Both the position numbers and the translations under genes were made by a program. Positions 53,737 through 62,457 of a DNA stretch of 62,621 bases are shown here, piece by piece (within the stretch, counting starts at the first letter, position 1; every line of letters begins with the position of its first letter). The notes under the pieces are model-generated. The model saw only the letters and a list, made by a program, of their open reading frames with translations. It did no database searches and was not told the DNA's origin. Source of the stretch: Sterolibacteriaceae bacterium (lineage in GTDB: Bacteria; Pseudomonadota; Gammaproteobacteria; Burkholderiales; Rhodocyclaceae); NCBI GenBank assembly GCA_025360425.1, contig JANYCD010000006.1:1-62621 (forward strand), in the 5' to 3' direction.

Positions 53737-54417
53737 CTAGGCCGTCAGTCTTTCGTTTTGCGGGAACAACGCTTTGCGCGCCTCGTCGTCCATTTCCGTC
53801 TTGAAGGCGTGTTTTTCCTTGAGTGCCTCGGCACGGATCGCAGCGGGACGCGCGTTGATTTCGTCCAGCAGCCGCTTGACGTTCGGCAGCTTGTCCCAGG
53901 CTTCAGCACCCAGGATAAAGGGAACCGCACGCGCCCAGCCCCAGGCGGCCATATCAACGATGGTGTACTCATTGCCAAGCATGTAACGACCCTGCCCCAG
54001 CCGCTTGTCGAGAATCCGCCAGTGCCGCCATGCCTCAAAATCATAGCGGTTCACGGCATACGTTTTTGGCTCCGGCGCAAAGTGCTTGAAGTGCACGTAT
54101 TGCCCCGAATACGGCCCGATGCCGGAGGCAACGAACATCAACCATGAATACATCTCCCCGCGCTTTTCGGCAGCCGGCAGAAACTTGCCGGTCTTCTCGG
54201 CGAGGTAGAGCAGGATCGCATTGCTGTCGAAGACAACCGTCGCACCATCCACCAGGACGGGAACCTTGGCGTTGGGATTGATCGCCTTAAAGACGGCAGT
54301 ATGTTGTTCTCCCCTGCGCGTATCGACCGGAACGGGTTCATAGGGCAATCCAGCCTCTTCGAGAAATAAAGCCACCTTGGTCGGATTGGGCGCTGTGTTG
54401 TAGTAGAACTTGATCAT
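53737..54417 (-). CDS. Glutathione S-transferase (YfcG/Ure2-like)
   Basis: A 226-aa GST. The thioredoxin-fold start FYYNTAPNPTKVALFLEEAG is followed by GEQHTAVFKAINPNAKVPVLVD and DSNAILLYLAEKTG, and the C-terminal helical domain includes NEYTIVDMAAWGW. It resembles the YfcG/Ure2 group. It would conjugate or reduce electrophiles with glutathione. The ATG at 54417 starts the fold. It lies just outside the direct-repeat-bounded segment at 54.46-61.66 kb. Confidence 0.9.
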   Translation of the reverse strand: MIKFYYNTAPNPTKVALFLEEAGLPYEPVPVDTRRGEQHTAVFKAINPNAKVPVLVDGATVVFDSNAILLYLAEKTGKFLPAAEKRGEMYSWLMFVASGIGPYSGQYVHFKHFAPEPKTYAVNRYDFEAWRHWRILDKRLGQGRYMLGNEYTIVDMAAWGWARAVPFILGAEAWDKLPNVKRLLDEINARPAAIRAEALKEKHAFKTEMDDEARKALFPQNERLTA

Positions 54418-54462
54418 GGGAAGTCCCTTCGTTGAAATGGAAGTTTGCCGGGTCATATCGTC

Positions 54463-54578
54463 GGCAGAACATTACTACCGGAACGTGCCCTATTTTTTGT
54501 TTTTTTCGCGGACGATCGGTGGAATAAACTTGACGGAGAATTTCCACCCATCCGTGGTGTCGCGCAATACCAGCGTTT
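54463..54578. repeat. Direct repeat copy A (left edge of a roughly 7-kb segment)
   Basis: This 116-bp stretch matches 61551-61663 in the same orientation, with clear identity over GGCAG, CTACTACCGGAAC, TTTTTTCGCGGACGATCGG and onward to CCAGCGTTT. It holds the truncated end of a gene whose full copy is at 61575-61934. The two copies bracket FAD hydroxylase, VOC, ligase, ferredoxin, P450, DUF35 and thiolase-like genes. Confidence 0.72.
54490..54576 (-). pseudogene. 3' fragment of the gene seen whole at 61575-61934
   Basis: Read on the minus strand it encodes 28 residues (TLVLRDTTDGWKFSVKFIPP and a basic tail) and TAG. These match the C-terminus of the 119-aa protein at 61575-61934, with one or two changes. 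Immediately upstream the frame meets a TAA and similarity ends. Only the gene end was duplicated, so this is not a functional gene. Confidence 0.72.
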
Positions 54579-54600
54579 ACCAGTTTTTCACACCGGTCAG

Positions 54601-55830
54601 TCAAACTACCAGCGGCACGGCGGTCTCGCGCATGACCGCCTCGGGCGTTCGGTATTTTTCGGCCATGAACTTTTCCGTGTCGCTCTTCGTTTGCGCCTGC
54701 ATGTATGCTCCAAGGTGCCGCGCATGCGTCACGACCGCGGCACCGAACTTGACTCGCTGTGATTCGTACTCCATCAGCGCCTCATGGATGTCGAGATGAG
54801 AAGAGAGCGATTTGGCAAGTTGCATTGCATCGCCGGCGGCCTTGGTGACGCCCATCCCGCAATGGGGTCGCCCAACGAACGCGGCATCCCCGAGCAAGGC
54901 GATTCGTCCGAATGCCAACCGGGGGACTTCCAGATCGTAGATGGGCTGAAATATGGGTTGCCGGACCTTTTCGATAATTTCGAAGAACTGCGGAGCGAGC
55001 ACCGCTCTTGCGGCTTCGCGCATCTCTGTCAAGACCTCAGGCCGGATCAGGTGCGGCGCGATACCAAATTGATGTGTGTTGCCCTGCTCGTCTGTCAGCA
55101 GGTTGTCCAGGGTCTGCTTGCCTTTTGTTGGCCGATACCAGACAAAGTTGTAGCGGCGTTCGCCGATCCTGGTGCTGTTGTCCAATCCCGCCACCGGATA
55201 CCCGAGCATCTGCTCGCCGGGCGGAATGCAGAAACCGAACTTTTCGAAGAGCGCCTGCCTGGTCGCCTGCGACAGATCCTGCTCCTCGACGAGTCCGCGC
55301 CAGGCGATGTAGCCGGCGTACTCAAGCTGTACATCCGGAAGAACCTTCTGCCGGGCCAGTGAGCGAAAACCATCCGCCGCAATCAGGATGTCCGCTCGAT
55401 GCCGGGTTCCGTCGGACAGGGTCGCCACCGCGCAATCCTCCTCGGATGCGATGTCCGTGATATCCACTCCTTGCACGTAATGCGCATCGGGAAAGGCTGA
55501 ACGCAGCAGGTGGAAGAGCTTGCTCCATGCCGTGAAGGTCTGCGGCAGCCGTAATGACCCGGCGACACTGCCATCCTGGTTCAGGGTGACCCGGTCATTC
55601 ACCGCGACGCCGATCGTATCGTCTGTCGGGCAACCAGCCTCTTTCAAGGCACCAAACAGCTCGGGGTGGGTAACGATGCCGGCGCCGCGTCCCGAAAGCG
55701 CATCACGAACTCGCTCGAAGACAGTCACCGACCATCCCCGACGATGAAGGAGGTTCGCCGCAAACAACCCGCCCAGGGAACCTCCGATCACGATGGCTGT
55801 GCGCCGCGCGCTGCCGTTATTTTTGTTCAT
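54601..55830 (-). CDS. FAD-dependent monooxygenase (PHBH-fold aromatic hydroxylase-like)
   Basis: A 409-aa single-component flavoprotein hydroxylase. IVIGGSLGGLFAANLLHRRG is the FAD Rossmann, AADGFRS is the DG motif, and IALLGDAAFVGRPHCGMG is the second flavin motif. It resembles 2,6-dihydroxypyridine 3-hydroxylase-type enzymes and would hydroxylate a phenolic or enol ring with NAD(P)H and O2. Its start overlaps the VOC stop (ATGA, 55827-55830), so a coupled hydroxylase/dioxygenase-like pair is likely. Confidence 0.87.
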   Translation of the reverse strand: MNKNNGSARRTAIVIGGSLGGLFAANLLHRRGWSVTVFERVRDALSGRGAGIVTHPELFGALKEAGCPTDDTIGVAVNDRVTLNQDGSVAGSLRLPQTFTAWSKLFHLLRSAFPDAHYVQGVDITDIASEEDCAVATLSDGTRHRADILIAADGFRSLARQKVLPDVQLEYAGYIAWRGLVEEQDLSQATRQALFEKFGFCIPPGEQMLGYPVAGLDNSTRIGERRYNFVWYRPTKGKQTLDNLLTDEQGNTHQFGIAPHLIRPEVLTEMREAARAVLAPQFFEIIEKVRQPIFQPIYDLEVPRLAFGRIALLGDAAFVGRPHCGMGVTKAAGDAMQLAKSLSSHLDIHEALMEYESQRVKFGAAVVTHARHLGAYMQAQTKSDTEKFMAEKYRTPEAVMRETAVPLVV

Positions 55831-56312
55831 CGATCGATTTTTCCAGTTTTGCTGGCCGCGACGTCCGCGGGCGGTGGAAGCGATGCGACTTCTGCTGCCG
55901 GGAAGTTCATTTCGATGGTCACTCCGGAAGGATCTTCGACGAACACTTGATGCAGGCCAAGACTCGGCACCGTGCGGTCGCGCCATTGATACCCTTCGCG
56001 CTGGAGAGTCGTCCAGAAATCCTGGACATTGGTGGCGAGAAAGGCGATATGGTCCACAGTCCCTGTGCCTGTGGCCGGGAGTGCCTTGTCACCGAGGTAT
56101 TCCGTCAGGCCGCTCGCATCATTGGCATCGACGCCGATGATGTGCACCACGCCGAACTCCGATTCATCGGACCCCATGTAGAGCCATATGCCAGGGAAGG
56201 GAAACGGCGGCCGGAACCCTTCTCTCATGCCGAGGACCCGAGTGTAGAAATTGCGTGATTTTTCCAGGTCGGTGGTACGGATTGAGTAATGCGCAAGCTT
56301 TGATAAAGGCAT
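55827..56312 (-). CDS. VOC-superfamily protein (glyoxalase/extradiol dioxygenase-like)
   Basis: A 161-aa two-module VOC protein. LAHYSIRTTDLEKSRNFYTRVLGM starts the fold with a metal-type His, VDHIAFLATN gives a second His, and VTIEMNF gives the Glu. That is the 2-His-1-Glu set of extradiol or glyoxalase enzymes. The long C-terminal tail is non-conserved. It overlaps the FAD hydroxylase gene by 4 nt. Ring cleavage, or isomerisation of the hydroxylated product, would be consistent. Confidence 0.8.
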   Translation of the reverse strand: MPLSKLAHYSIRTTDLEKSRNFYTRVLGMREGFRPPFPFPGIWLYMGSDESEFGVVHIIGVDANDASGLTEYLGDKALPATGTGTVDHIAFLATNVQDFWTTLQREGYQWRDRTVPSLGLHQVFVEDPSGVTIEMNFPAAEVASLPPPADVAASKTGKIDR

Positions 56313-56321
56313 GGGTCCTCC

Positions 56322-58007
56322 CTATTTGGCTGTTGATGTATCCGGCGCTGGCGCCGCGGGTTCGCCGCCCCCGGCATTAGCATTAGTCTTGGCCCTCTTG
56401 CCGCTCAAAACTATGCCGCCATCCCGCTCGCGATCCCAGCACTCAGCGTTGGGCCGCTCGCGAAGTGGACCCTTCTGCACCTTTCCACTCGGCGTCCGCG
56501 GCAGCTCATCCAGAATTTTGAAATATCTTGGCACAGTGTAGTAAGGCATGTGCTCCACGCAGAATGCGACCAGTTCCAGGAAATCGACGGACATGCCCGG
56601 GCGCAGAGTGATGAAGGCTTTGATTTCATCCTCGCCAACCTCGCTGGCGGTCGACACCACGGCCGAATCCATGATGGCGGGATGGCGAACCAGCCCGCCC
56701 TCGACTTCAAAAGAGGAAATATTCTCCCCACGCCGTCGCATGTAATCCTTGCCGCGATCAACGAAGAAGAAGTACCCGTCGGAATCAAATCGCCCCAGGT
56801 CGCCGGTATGAAACCACTGGTTGCGCATGGCCGTGAGTGTGGCTTCAGGATTCTTCCAGTATGCGTCCAGCATCGAGTAGGGCCGAAGTTGTCGCACGAC
56901 AACTTCGCCGACCTGGCCGACAGGAAGCTCGCAGTCGTTCTCGTCAAAGACCCGCACATCGTAGTAGTCGGAGCAGACCTTGCCTGCCGATCCCGGCTTC
57001 ATCGGCGCTGCGGGACCTGTGCACACCACGGGGGCGCACTCGCTGAGACCGTAGGCGCTTTCGAAAGTACAGCCCCACCTCTGCTCCATGGGACGATGCA
57101 AATCCGCCGGGATCGGGATACCGACCACGGTGCGGATGCCTTCATCGTCACTACGTTCCCGGCCCCACAGCAGCATCGCGATCGAGCCGAGCATGACCGT
57201 GGCAGTGCCTTTCTCTTCGCGCACGCGGCGCCAAAAAGTCGACGCACTGAAACGCTCTTCCTGGACGCAGCGGACACCACGATAGATCGACCCCAGCACA
57301 CCGATGCCTTTGCCGGCGAGGTGGAACAGAGGCCCCGTGGAGTAGAAGACATCGTCCTTGTCCCTGTACCAGAGGCGCGACTCGAGCTCGGCAAACAGGC
57401 AGATGTAGTTGTTGCTGAGCTGGACGCCTTTTGAAAGACCGGTGGTTCCCGAGGTATAGACGATGGCGCACGCGTCTGTCCACTGCGGAGGCTCGACCCC
57501 GCTCAAATCCGATTCGGCATGAAGGTCGAGGACACCGAGGGGCAAAATGGGGACCGCGCGGGAAGGCGCTTGCCCACGATACGACTCGTTATCGAGCAAT
57601 ACGATCGACTCAAGCGATGGAACTTCGCTCAAGATCGCAAGGACATTCGGCAGCAGCGCCCGCTCCACAATGATGATCTTCGCGCCACTGTCGCGCAGTT
57701 GATGCGCGAGAAATGTTCCCTTCAGCCCGGTGTTGAGCATCACCTCCACTACGCCAATCCTTGCCGTGGCAAACTCCGCGTACACCTGCGCAACGCAGTT
57801 CTCGCAGAGCATGGCAACAACATCGCCCTTGCGAACACCGAGCTGGATGAGGCCTCTGGCGTACGCGTTGGCGCGCGCCACAAGATTGGCATAGCTGAGG
57901 TTGTGGCCCTGCATTGTCAGCGCGATCCGATCGGGGTTCGCCAATGCGCGCTGATCCAGAATGCCAGTCAGCGTATGCGGTCTTGCCTCTTTCCATCCGT
58001 AGTCCAT
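56322..58007 (-). CDS. AMP-forming acyl-CoA ligase 4
   Basis: A 561-aa ANL-superfamily enzyme with IVYTSGTTGLSKGVQLSNN, ESAYGLSECAP, QWFHTGDLGRFDSDGYFFFVDRGKDYMRRRGENISSFEVE and the Lys in PRTPSGKVQKGPLRE. A low-complexity tail of about 40 residues (NANAGGGEPAAPAPDTSTAK) follows and looks dispensable. It resembles crotonobetaine/carnitine-CoA ligase (CaiC) types more than ligases 1 and 2. The ATG at 58007 fits GAGAGG upstream. It is divergent from the ferredoxin gene. Confidence 0.88.
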   Translation of the reverse strand: MDYGWKEARPHTLTGILDQRALANPDRIALTMQGHNLSYANLVARANAYARGLIQLGVRKGDVVAMLCENCVAQVYAEFATARIGVVEVMLNTGLKGTFLAHQLRDSGAKIIIVERALLPNVLAILSEVPSLESIVLLDNESYRGQAPSRAVPILPLGVLDLHAESDLSGVEPPQWTDACAIVYTSGTTGLSKGVQLSNNYICLFAELESRLWYRDKDDVFYSTGPLFHLAGKGIGVLGSIYRGVRCVQEERFSASTFWRRVREEKGTATVMLGSIAMLLWGRERSDDEGIRTVVGIPIPADLHRPMEQRWGCTFESAYGLSECAPVVCTGPAAPMKPGSAGKVCSDYYDVRVFDENDCELPVGQVGEVVVRQLRPYSMLDAYWKNPEATLTAMRNQWFHTGDLGRFDSDGYFFFVDRGKDYMRRRGENISSFEVEGGLVRHPAIMDSAVVSTASEVGEDEIKAFITLRPGMSVDFLELVAFCVEHMPYYTVPRYFKILDELPRTPSGKVQKGPLRERPNAECWDRERDGGIVLSGKRAKTNANAGGGEPAAPAPDTSTAK

Positions 58008-58154
58008 GGTCGCCTCTCGGTGGTGGAAATTCGGTCTACAGGTATGTCGGGGTAGGCGCAGTATCAAGGGAGAAACCGGACTTGTCAAAGACGATACGTT
58101 TCGTTTTACAATCAACTTCATCAAGCGAATCATCGCCGCAAGCAAAGGGGCAAC

Positions 58155-58484
58155 ATGCCAACAGTCAATTACATCGACCCCGCAGGAATTCAGCATGAGG
58201 TCGAAGTCCCCTTAGGCCAATCGCTGATGGAAGGAGCGGTTCGCGATGGCATCGTCGGCATGCTGGGCGAATGCGGAGGAAACCTGTCGTGCGTGACGTG
58301 TCACGTTTACATCGATGATGCGTGGTTCGACCGGGTTGGGCCTGCGTTAGAGGGAAGCCTCGAAGAAGAATTGCTCGACAATGTGAGTGCTGAACGCCTG
58401 CCGTCAAGCCGCCTCTCCTGTCAGATTCATATTGGAGCCGAGCTGGATGGCGTAGTGGTGCGGGTCCCGCCACGGCAGACGTAA
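58155..58484 (+). CDS. Adrenodoxin-type [2Fe-2S] ferredoxin
   Basis: A 109-aa ferredoxin. GECGGNLSCVTCHVY gives Cys-x5-Cys-x2-Cys and the late SCQIH gives the fourth Cys, the adrenodoxin/putidaredoxin pattern. It would pass electrons to the P450 encoded 86 bp downstream and perhaps to the P450 at 48831. No ferredoxin reductase gene lies in the window. AAGGGG is the ribosome binding site. Confidence 0.92.
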   Translation: MPTVNYIDPAGIQHEVEVPLGQSLMEGAVRDGIVGMLGECGGNLSCVTCHVYIDDAWFDRVGPALEGSLEEELLDNVSAERLPSSRLSCQIHIGAELDGVVVRVPPRQT

Positions 58485-58569
58485 GCAGCAAGCCATTGAT
58501 CGTTGGCGCGCAACAGCGCGTCATTAGAATCCGGGCCATGATTGGCTCACGGACATATAGGAGACCTTA

Positions 58570-59817
58570 ATGAGCAAGACTGTACTGCCGGATCATATGA
58601 CCGATCTGCTGTCACCTGTCGCTGTCAAGGATCCCTATATGTACTTTGGAAAGTACAGGGAAATTTCCCCGGTGGTGTGGAACCCGCAATGGAAGGGCTG
58701 GATCTTCACCAGTAACGCCACCGTTCGTGAAGGGCTTGCCGGAGACACGATGACCAGCGACCGCATCACACGTTTCGAGGACCAGTTAACCTCGCGTGCC
58801 GGTGGAGACCAGAACGCGGACATCATCTACCGGACGATGGTGCAATGGATTGTCTATGCGACACCCCCCAGGCACACCCATCTTCGCCTGCTGTTATCCA
58901 AGCCCTTCAGCCCGCGCGCAGTCAAGAACCAGAAAGCCGTGGTGGAAACCATCATCGCCGAACTGCTCGATGAACTGGAACAGAAGATAAAGAACAAGCC
59001 TGGTCCCGTTGACTTGCTGCGCGAGTACGCAGCCCAGGTGCCGGCGCGCGTGATCAGCCGGCTGATGGGCATTCCGGACCAGGATGCGGCGAAGCTGGGA
59101 CATTGGTCCGAAGAACTGACATTGCTCATCCTCGGGGCAATGGGCGCCGAGGACCGCCACTCGCGCGCCAAGGAAGCGTTCATAGAGCTGGAAAACTACG
59201 TCAGGAAAATGGTCGCCGCGCGACGCAAGAATCCAGGCACCGATCTGGTTTCGGATTGGGTCGCCGCGCGTGACAGCAATGTCGGACTTACCGAAGAAGA
59301 GTTGATTTCGTCGTGCATTCTGGTGATCTTCGGTGGTCACGAAACGACGATGAACCTGATTGCCAATTCGCTACTCGCCGTGCACCAGCACCCCGCCGCC
59401 CGCCAGGCGCTCATCGAAGGGTCGGTCGACTCAGCGATGGCGGTCGAGGAATTCCTCCGCTTTTGCGGCCCCACGCGCTCCATTTTGCGCGACGTGGCCA
59501 AAGATCACGAGGTGGCAGGTCAGACACTGCGTGCTGGTGAACGCGCCCTGTTTGTACTGGCTGCCGCCAACCAGGATCCGGGCGCGTTCGAAGATCCCGG
59601 GACGCTCAAGCTTGATCGCTCGCCCAATCGCCACATCGCCTTCGGCACCGGTATTCACCAATGCCTGGGCGCCCCGTTGGCAAGGCTCGAAGCCCAAGTG
59701 GCCATCCCCGAGTTCGTGCGTCGATTTCCAGGCTATCGCGTTCTCACCGAGGATCCAGAATGGCAACCCCTGCTGATGACGCGGGGACTCAAGGCGCTTC
59801 CGACGGAGGTTCTGTGA
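58570..59817 (+). CDS. Cytochrome P450, 2
   Basis: A 415-aa soluble P450. The I-helix is VIFGGHETTMNL, EEFLR is ExxR, and the heme loop is IAFGTGIHQCLGAPLARLE with the axial Cys. It resembles camphor/steroid-type CYPs. It follows its ferredoxin gene, and its stop overlaps the DUF35 start (TGATG, 59815-59819), so the four genes from 58155 to 61450 form one operon. AGGAG lies upstream of the ATG. Confidence 0.92.
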   Translation: MSKTVLPDHMTDLLSPVAVKDPYMYFGKYREISPVVWNPQWKGWIFTSNATVREGLAGDTMTSDRITRFEDQLTSRAGGDQNADIIYRTMVQWIVYATPPRHTHLRLLLSKPFSPRAVKNQKAVVETIIAELLDELEQKIKNKPGPVDLLREYAAQVPARVISRLMGIPDQDAAKLGHWSEELTLLILGAMGAEDRHSRAKEAFIELENYVRKMVAARRKNPGTDLVSDWVAARDSNVGLTEEELISSCILVIFGGHETTMNLIANSLLAVHQHPAARQALIEGSVDSAMAVEEFLRFCGPTRSILRDVAKDHEVAGQTLRAGERALFVLAAANQDPGAFEDPGTLKLDRSPNRHIAFGTGIHQCLGAPLARLEAQVAIPEFVRRFPGYRVLTEDPEWQPLLMTRGLKALPTEVL

Positions 59818-60248
59818 TGATCAATGTAATGAATGCATTTCCCGATGTCATGATCGATCATGACAACAAGTACTTCTACGAAGGATTGTTGAATCACCGC
59901 TTGATCCTGAACCGCTGCGGCGACTGTGGAACGTGGCATGGAGAGCCCCTGCGCGCCATATGCGGCAACTGCCATTCGTGGAACAACACTCACCAAGAAG
60001 TGTCTGGAGAAGGCACCGTGTACATGATGACACTCCTGCATCAGGGACCGGCGATCGAAGGCGTCAGCTATAACCCGCCACTGCCATTTGCTGTGGTTGA
60101 GTTCGACATCCAGAAAGGACTGCGCGTTTCCGGAAAACTCATTGGAAAAAATACCGACTTTTCTGCCATCGGCAAGCGCGCCCGCCTGGTCTGGCCGGCA
60201 GGGCAGGTTGCACCCCGCCTCGCATTCGAAATCGTGGAGGCCGCATGA
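59817..60248 (+). CDS. DUF35 OB-fold/zinc-ribbon protein (ChsH2 C-domain-like)
   Basis: A 143-aa protein. The zinc ribbon is complete (NRCGDCGTWHGEPLRAICGNCHSW) and is followed by an OB-fold (VSGEGTVYMMTLLHQG, PLPFAVVEFD). In steroid side-chain breakdown this domain binds the thiolase-fold protein Ltp2 to give an aldolase. The Ltp2-like gene is next (60245-61450) and overlaps by 4 nt, so a complex is likely. Confidence 0.85.
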   Translation: MINVMNAFPDVMIDHDNKYFYEGLLNHRLILNRCGDCGTWHGEPLRAICGNCHSWNNTHQEVSGEGTVYMMTLLHQGPAIEGVSYNPPLPFAVVEFDIQKGLRVSGKLIGKNTDFSAIGKRARLVWPAGQVAPRLAFEIVEAA

Positions 60249-61450
60249 CATTCCACAACCCAGCCAAAGACAAAGTCGCGTTCGCCGGCGTCGGCCGCTC
60301 AAAATACCACCGCAACCTTGACTCGACGGACACTCCCGGAGCCACCACCCTGCGGGCATGCATGGAAGCGATCCAGGATGCTGGGATCTCGCCGCAGGAT
60401 GTGGATGGCGTCTGTGGGTCGATGGTGAATAGCCAGTACGTCCAGGAGAGCCTTGGCCTCGGCGACATCAGCTGGTTCGCGAACCCCGAGCTGGTCTTCG
60501 GCAATCAGTTGATTGCCGCGATCAATGCGATCTACTCCGGCGCGGCTACCACTGTCCTTGTCTATCACACCACCCACATTTTCCCGTTCCAATCCCAGAA
60601 GGCAGCCACCGACCCATTCCGCCAGCGCGCGGCCAACCTCGAAGGGCGATCCTCTTACGGCGGCTTCTACGGCACCGGTCACCTCGATTCCGAGCCCTAC
60701 GGCATGTCCGGGGCGACACCCTACGCCGCATGGGCCAGCAGGTACCTGCATCAATACGGCGTCAGCCGGGACGAACTGGCATTGGTGGCCATCAACGCGC
60801 ATAGCAACGGGCTGGACAACCCGCAAGCCATGAAGCGGATGCCGCTCACGCTGGAGCTGTATCGCCACCAGAAAATGGTGCGGGAACCTTTGGGCATCTA
60901 TGACATGGACATCGTGGTCGATGCGGCCGATGCCTTCATTTTGACCACGCCCGAGCGTGCGGCCGACATGAGAAAAAAACCGGTGCTCATTCATAGCGGA
61001 ACGCTTGGCCGAGCCGGGAAGTCGAGTGATATCGGAACGCTGGACCTGGCGACAACGGGGCAGACGATTGTCGCCCGGCGCCTGAGGGAATCATCCGATG
61101 TCGATGTGACCTCGACGGATCTGGTCTACCTGTACGACGGCTTCTCCATCATTGTTCTTTTCTGGCTCGAGAGCATGGGCTTCTGCGGCCGCGGCGAGGC
61201 GGCGCGGTTTTTAGCGGCGAACTGGGACGCGGAGAAACAAAAAGTTCTGATCAGAAAACGCGTCCCTTTGAATAGCCATGGCGGCAGTCTCGTTGAAGGC
61301 GCCACGCAAGGTGCGGGACACATCATGGAGGCCGTTCGTCAATTGCGAGGAGAAGCTGGCGTGCGCCAGGTTGCCGACGCCAAGACCGCCCTGGTCACGC
61401 CCGGTGGCATTCTGTATAACTCACAAGGCTTTGTACTTCGCATCAACTAG
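60245..61450 (+). CDS. Thiolase-fold Ltp2-like protein (probable retro-aldolase)
   Basis: A 401-aa SCP2/lipid-transfer-type protein. The place of the thiolase nucleophile is occupied by NPELVFGNQLIAAI, without Cys. LVYLYDGFSIIVLFWLESMGFCGRGEA has the Tyr region characteristic of Ltp2, and LNSHGGSLVEGATQGAGHIMEAVRQLRGE matches its C-terminal segment. Ltp2-type proteins cleave C-C bonds by retro-aldol chemistry with a DUF35 partner. The overlap with the DUF35 gene, and the upstream P450 and ferredoxin genes, fit a hydroxylation followed by side-chain cleavage. Confidence 0.83.
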   Translation: MTFHNPAKDKVAFAGVGRSKYHRNLDSTDTPGATTLRACMEAIQDAGISPQDVDGVCGSMVNSQYVQESLGLGDISWFANPELVFGNQLIAAINAIYSGAATTVLVYHTTHIFPFQSQKAATDPFRQRAANLEGRSSYGGFYGTGHLDSEPYGMSGATPYAAWASRYLHQYGVSRDELALVAINAHSNGLDNPQAMKRMPLTLELYRHQKMVREPLGIYDMDIVVDAADAFILTTPERAADMRKKPVLIHSGTLGRAGKSSDIGTLDLATTGQTIVARRLRESSDVDVTSTDLVYLYDGFSIIVLFWLESMGFCGRGEAARFLAANWDAEKQKVLIRKRVPLNSHGGSLVEGATQGAGHIMEAVRQLRGEAGVRQVADAKTALVTPGGILYNSQGFVLRIN

Positions 61451-61550
61451 GTTTGCTATCAGCACACCGAGCGGCGGCCCGCGCAGGCACTAGAGGCCGT
61501 TGTCATCGACGCCCCTCACCCGGTTGCTGGTGGAAGAGTCAGGGCTGGTG

Positions 61551-61663
61551 GGCAGCACTACTACCGGAACCTGCCTATTTCCTGTTTTTTTCGCGGACGA
61601 TCGGCGGAACGAATTTGACAGAGAATTTCCAGCCATCCGTTGTGTCTCGGAGTACCAGCGTTT
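61551..61663. repeat. Direct repeat copy B (right edge of the roughly 7-kb segment)
   Basis: It is the second copy of the repeat at 54463-54578, in the same orientation, differing at scattered bases and by short indels. It lies across the end of the gene at 61575-61934 and some downstream DNA. See copy A for the shared motifs. Confidence 0.72.
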
Positions 61664-61934
61664 TCGAACCCGACCCCTCTTCGAATACCGGCTGGGTACC
61701 AACCAGTTGCACAGCGCCAATGCCCTTGATGACACATGCGCCGGGGATCGTTGTGAAAGCCGACTCCGCGGCCACCAGAACGAACTGACCTTCCTTGGAT
61801 TCGGAGCAGGACAGGCCCTTGGGGACCGAGGCGGGATCGTGCTTCCAGCCTGCTCGCAGCGCGCTGATAGCATTGAGCAGCTCGTCGGTGATTTCGATGG
61901 CAAGAACGACTTCACGAGACTTTACATGGGTCAT
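61575..61934 (-). CDS. Unknown 119-aa protein
   Basis: No family recognised. The protein starts MTHVKSREVVLAIEITDELLNAISALRAG, has a central hydrophobic strand region (QFVLVAAESAFTTI) and ends VPPIVREKNRK. No signal peptide or membrane helix is obvious. Its C-terminal 28 residues recur as a fragment at 54490-54576, so this is the parent copy of a duplicated end. It converges on the Ltp2-like gene and has no ribosome binding site of note. Confidence 0.6.
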   Translation of the reverse strand: MTHVKSREVVLAIEITDELLNAISALRAGWKHDPASVPKGLSCSESKEGQFVLVAAESAFTTIPGACVIKGIGAVQLVGTQPVFEEGSGSKTLVLRDTTDGWKFSVKFVPPIVREKNRK

Positions 61935-62457
61935 TGTTTCGTTCCTTTACCGGCCCTCTCAGATATGCTTCGAGACTGAAGAACAAGCCATAGATAAAGC
62001 GATTGTGGCTCTTACGTCTTAGGGCTTTTCCTTGTAGTCAGTGTGATTGCAGCGACCACAGTTTTTGCAGAAACACTTCGTCCTCTTAAAAGTCGTAGAG
62101 TCCGTTATCAGCAAACCTGATAGTCACAGCAAGGTAGCTCATAGCAGTTTCGTACACTCAGGATGAAGACATCAAACAATAATCTCGGCCGCCGGTCGTG
62201 ATCGGACTGTCGTGACAGGCATCATCTTCGGGATGAAGCGTCCCGCGCCATCACCAGCGCCCTCGACCGATACGAACAAAACCCCGACGCCGCCACAGCA
62301 ACCGTAGCACTCTCATTCAGGTTGGTACTAAATCGTAGGGCCGGTCACTGTGGACAGCACTGCCCGGTTTGTATTGACACCTTGCCTCATGCATGCGACA
62401 TGATGTGTCGCAATAACTCTGAATAATCAAGCCCTTTAAAGGGGTGATTCCAGCAGA
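61935..62457. other. Intergenic region without a recognisable gene
   Basis: About 520 bp, more AT-rich than the flanks. On the minus strand a short Cys-rich frame around 62018-62100 encodes TKCFCKNCGRCNHTDYKEKP and then stops. It resembles a zinc ribbon but lacks a start and may be a gene remnant. On the plus strand a frame around 62220-62330 encodes RAITSALDRYEQNPD, also without a start. Both look like decayed coding sequence, possibly of a mobile element. Nothing here is certain. Confidence 0.4.

Noticed and set aside
58060..58150. Sigma-70 promoter of the ferredoxin operon (TTGTCA with a TACAAT box)
   Set aside because: The spacer is 19 bp and both boxes are weak, so I did not call it.
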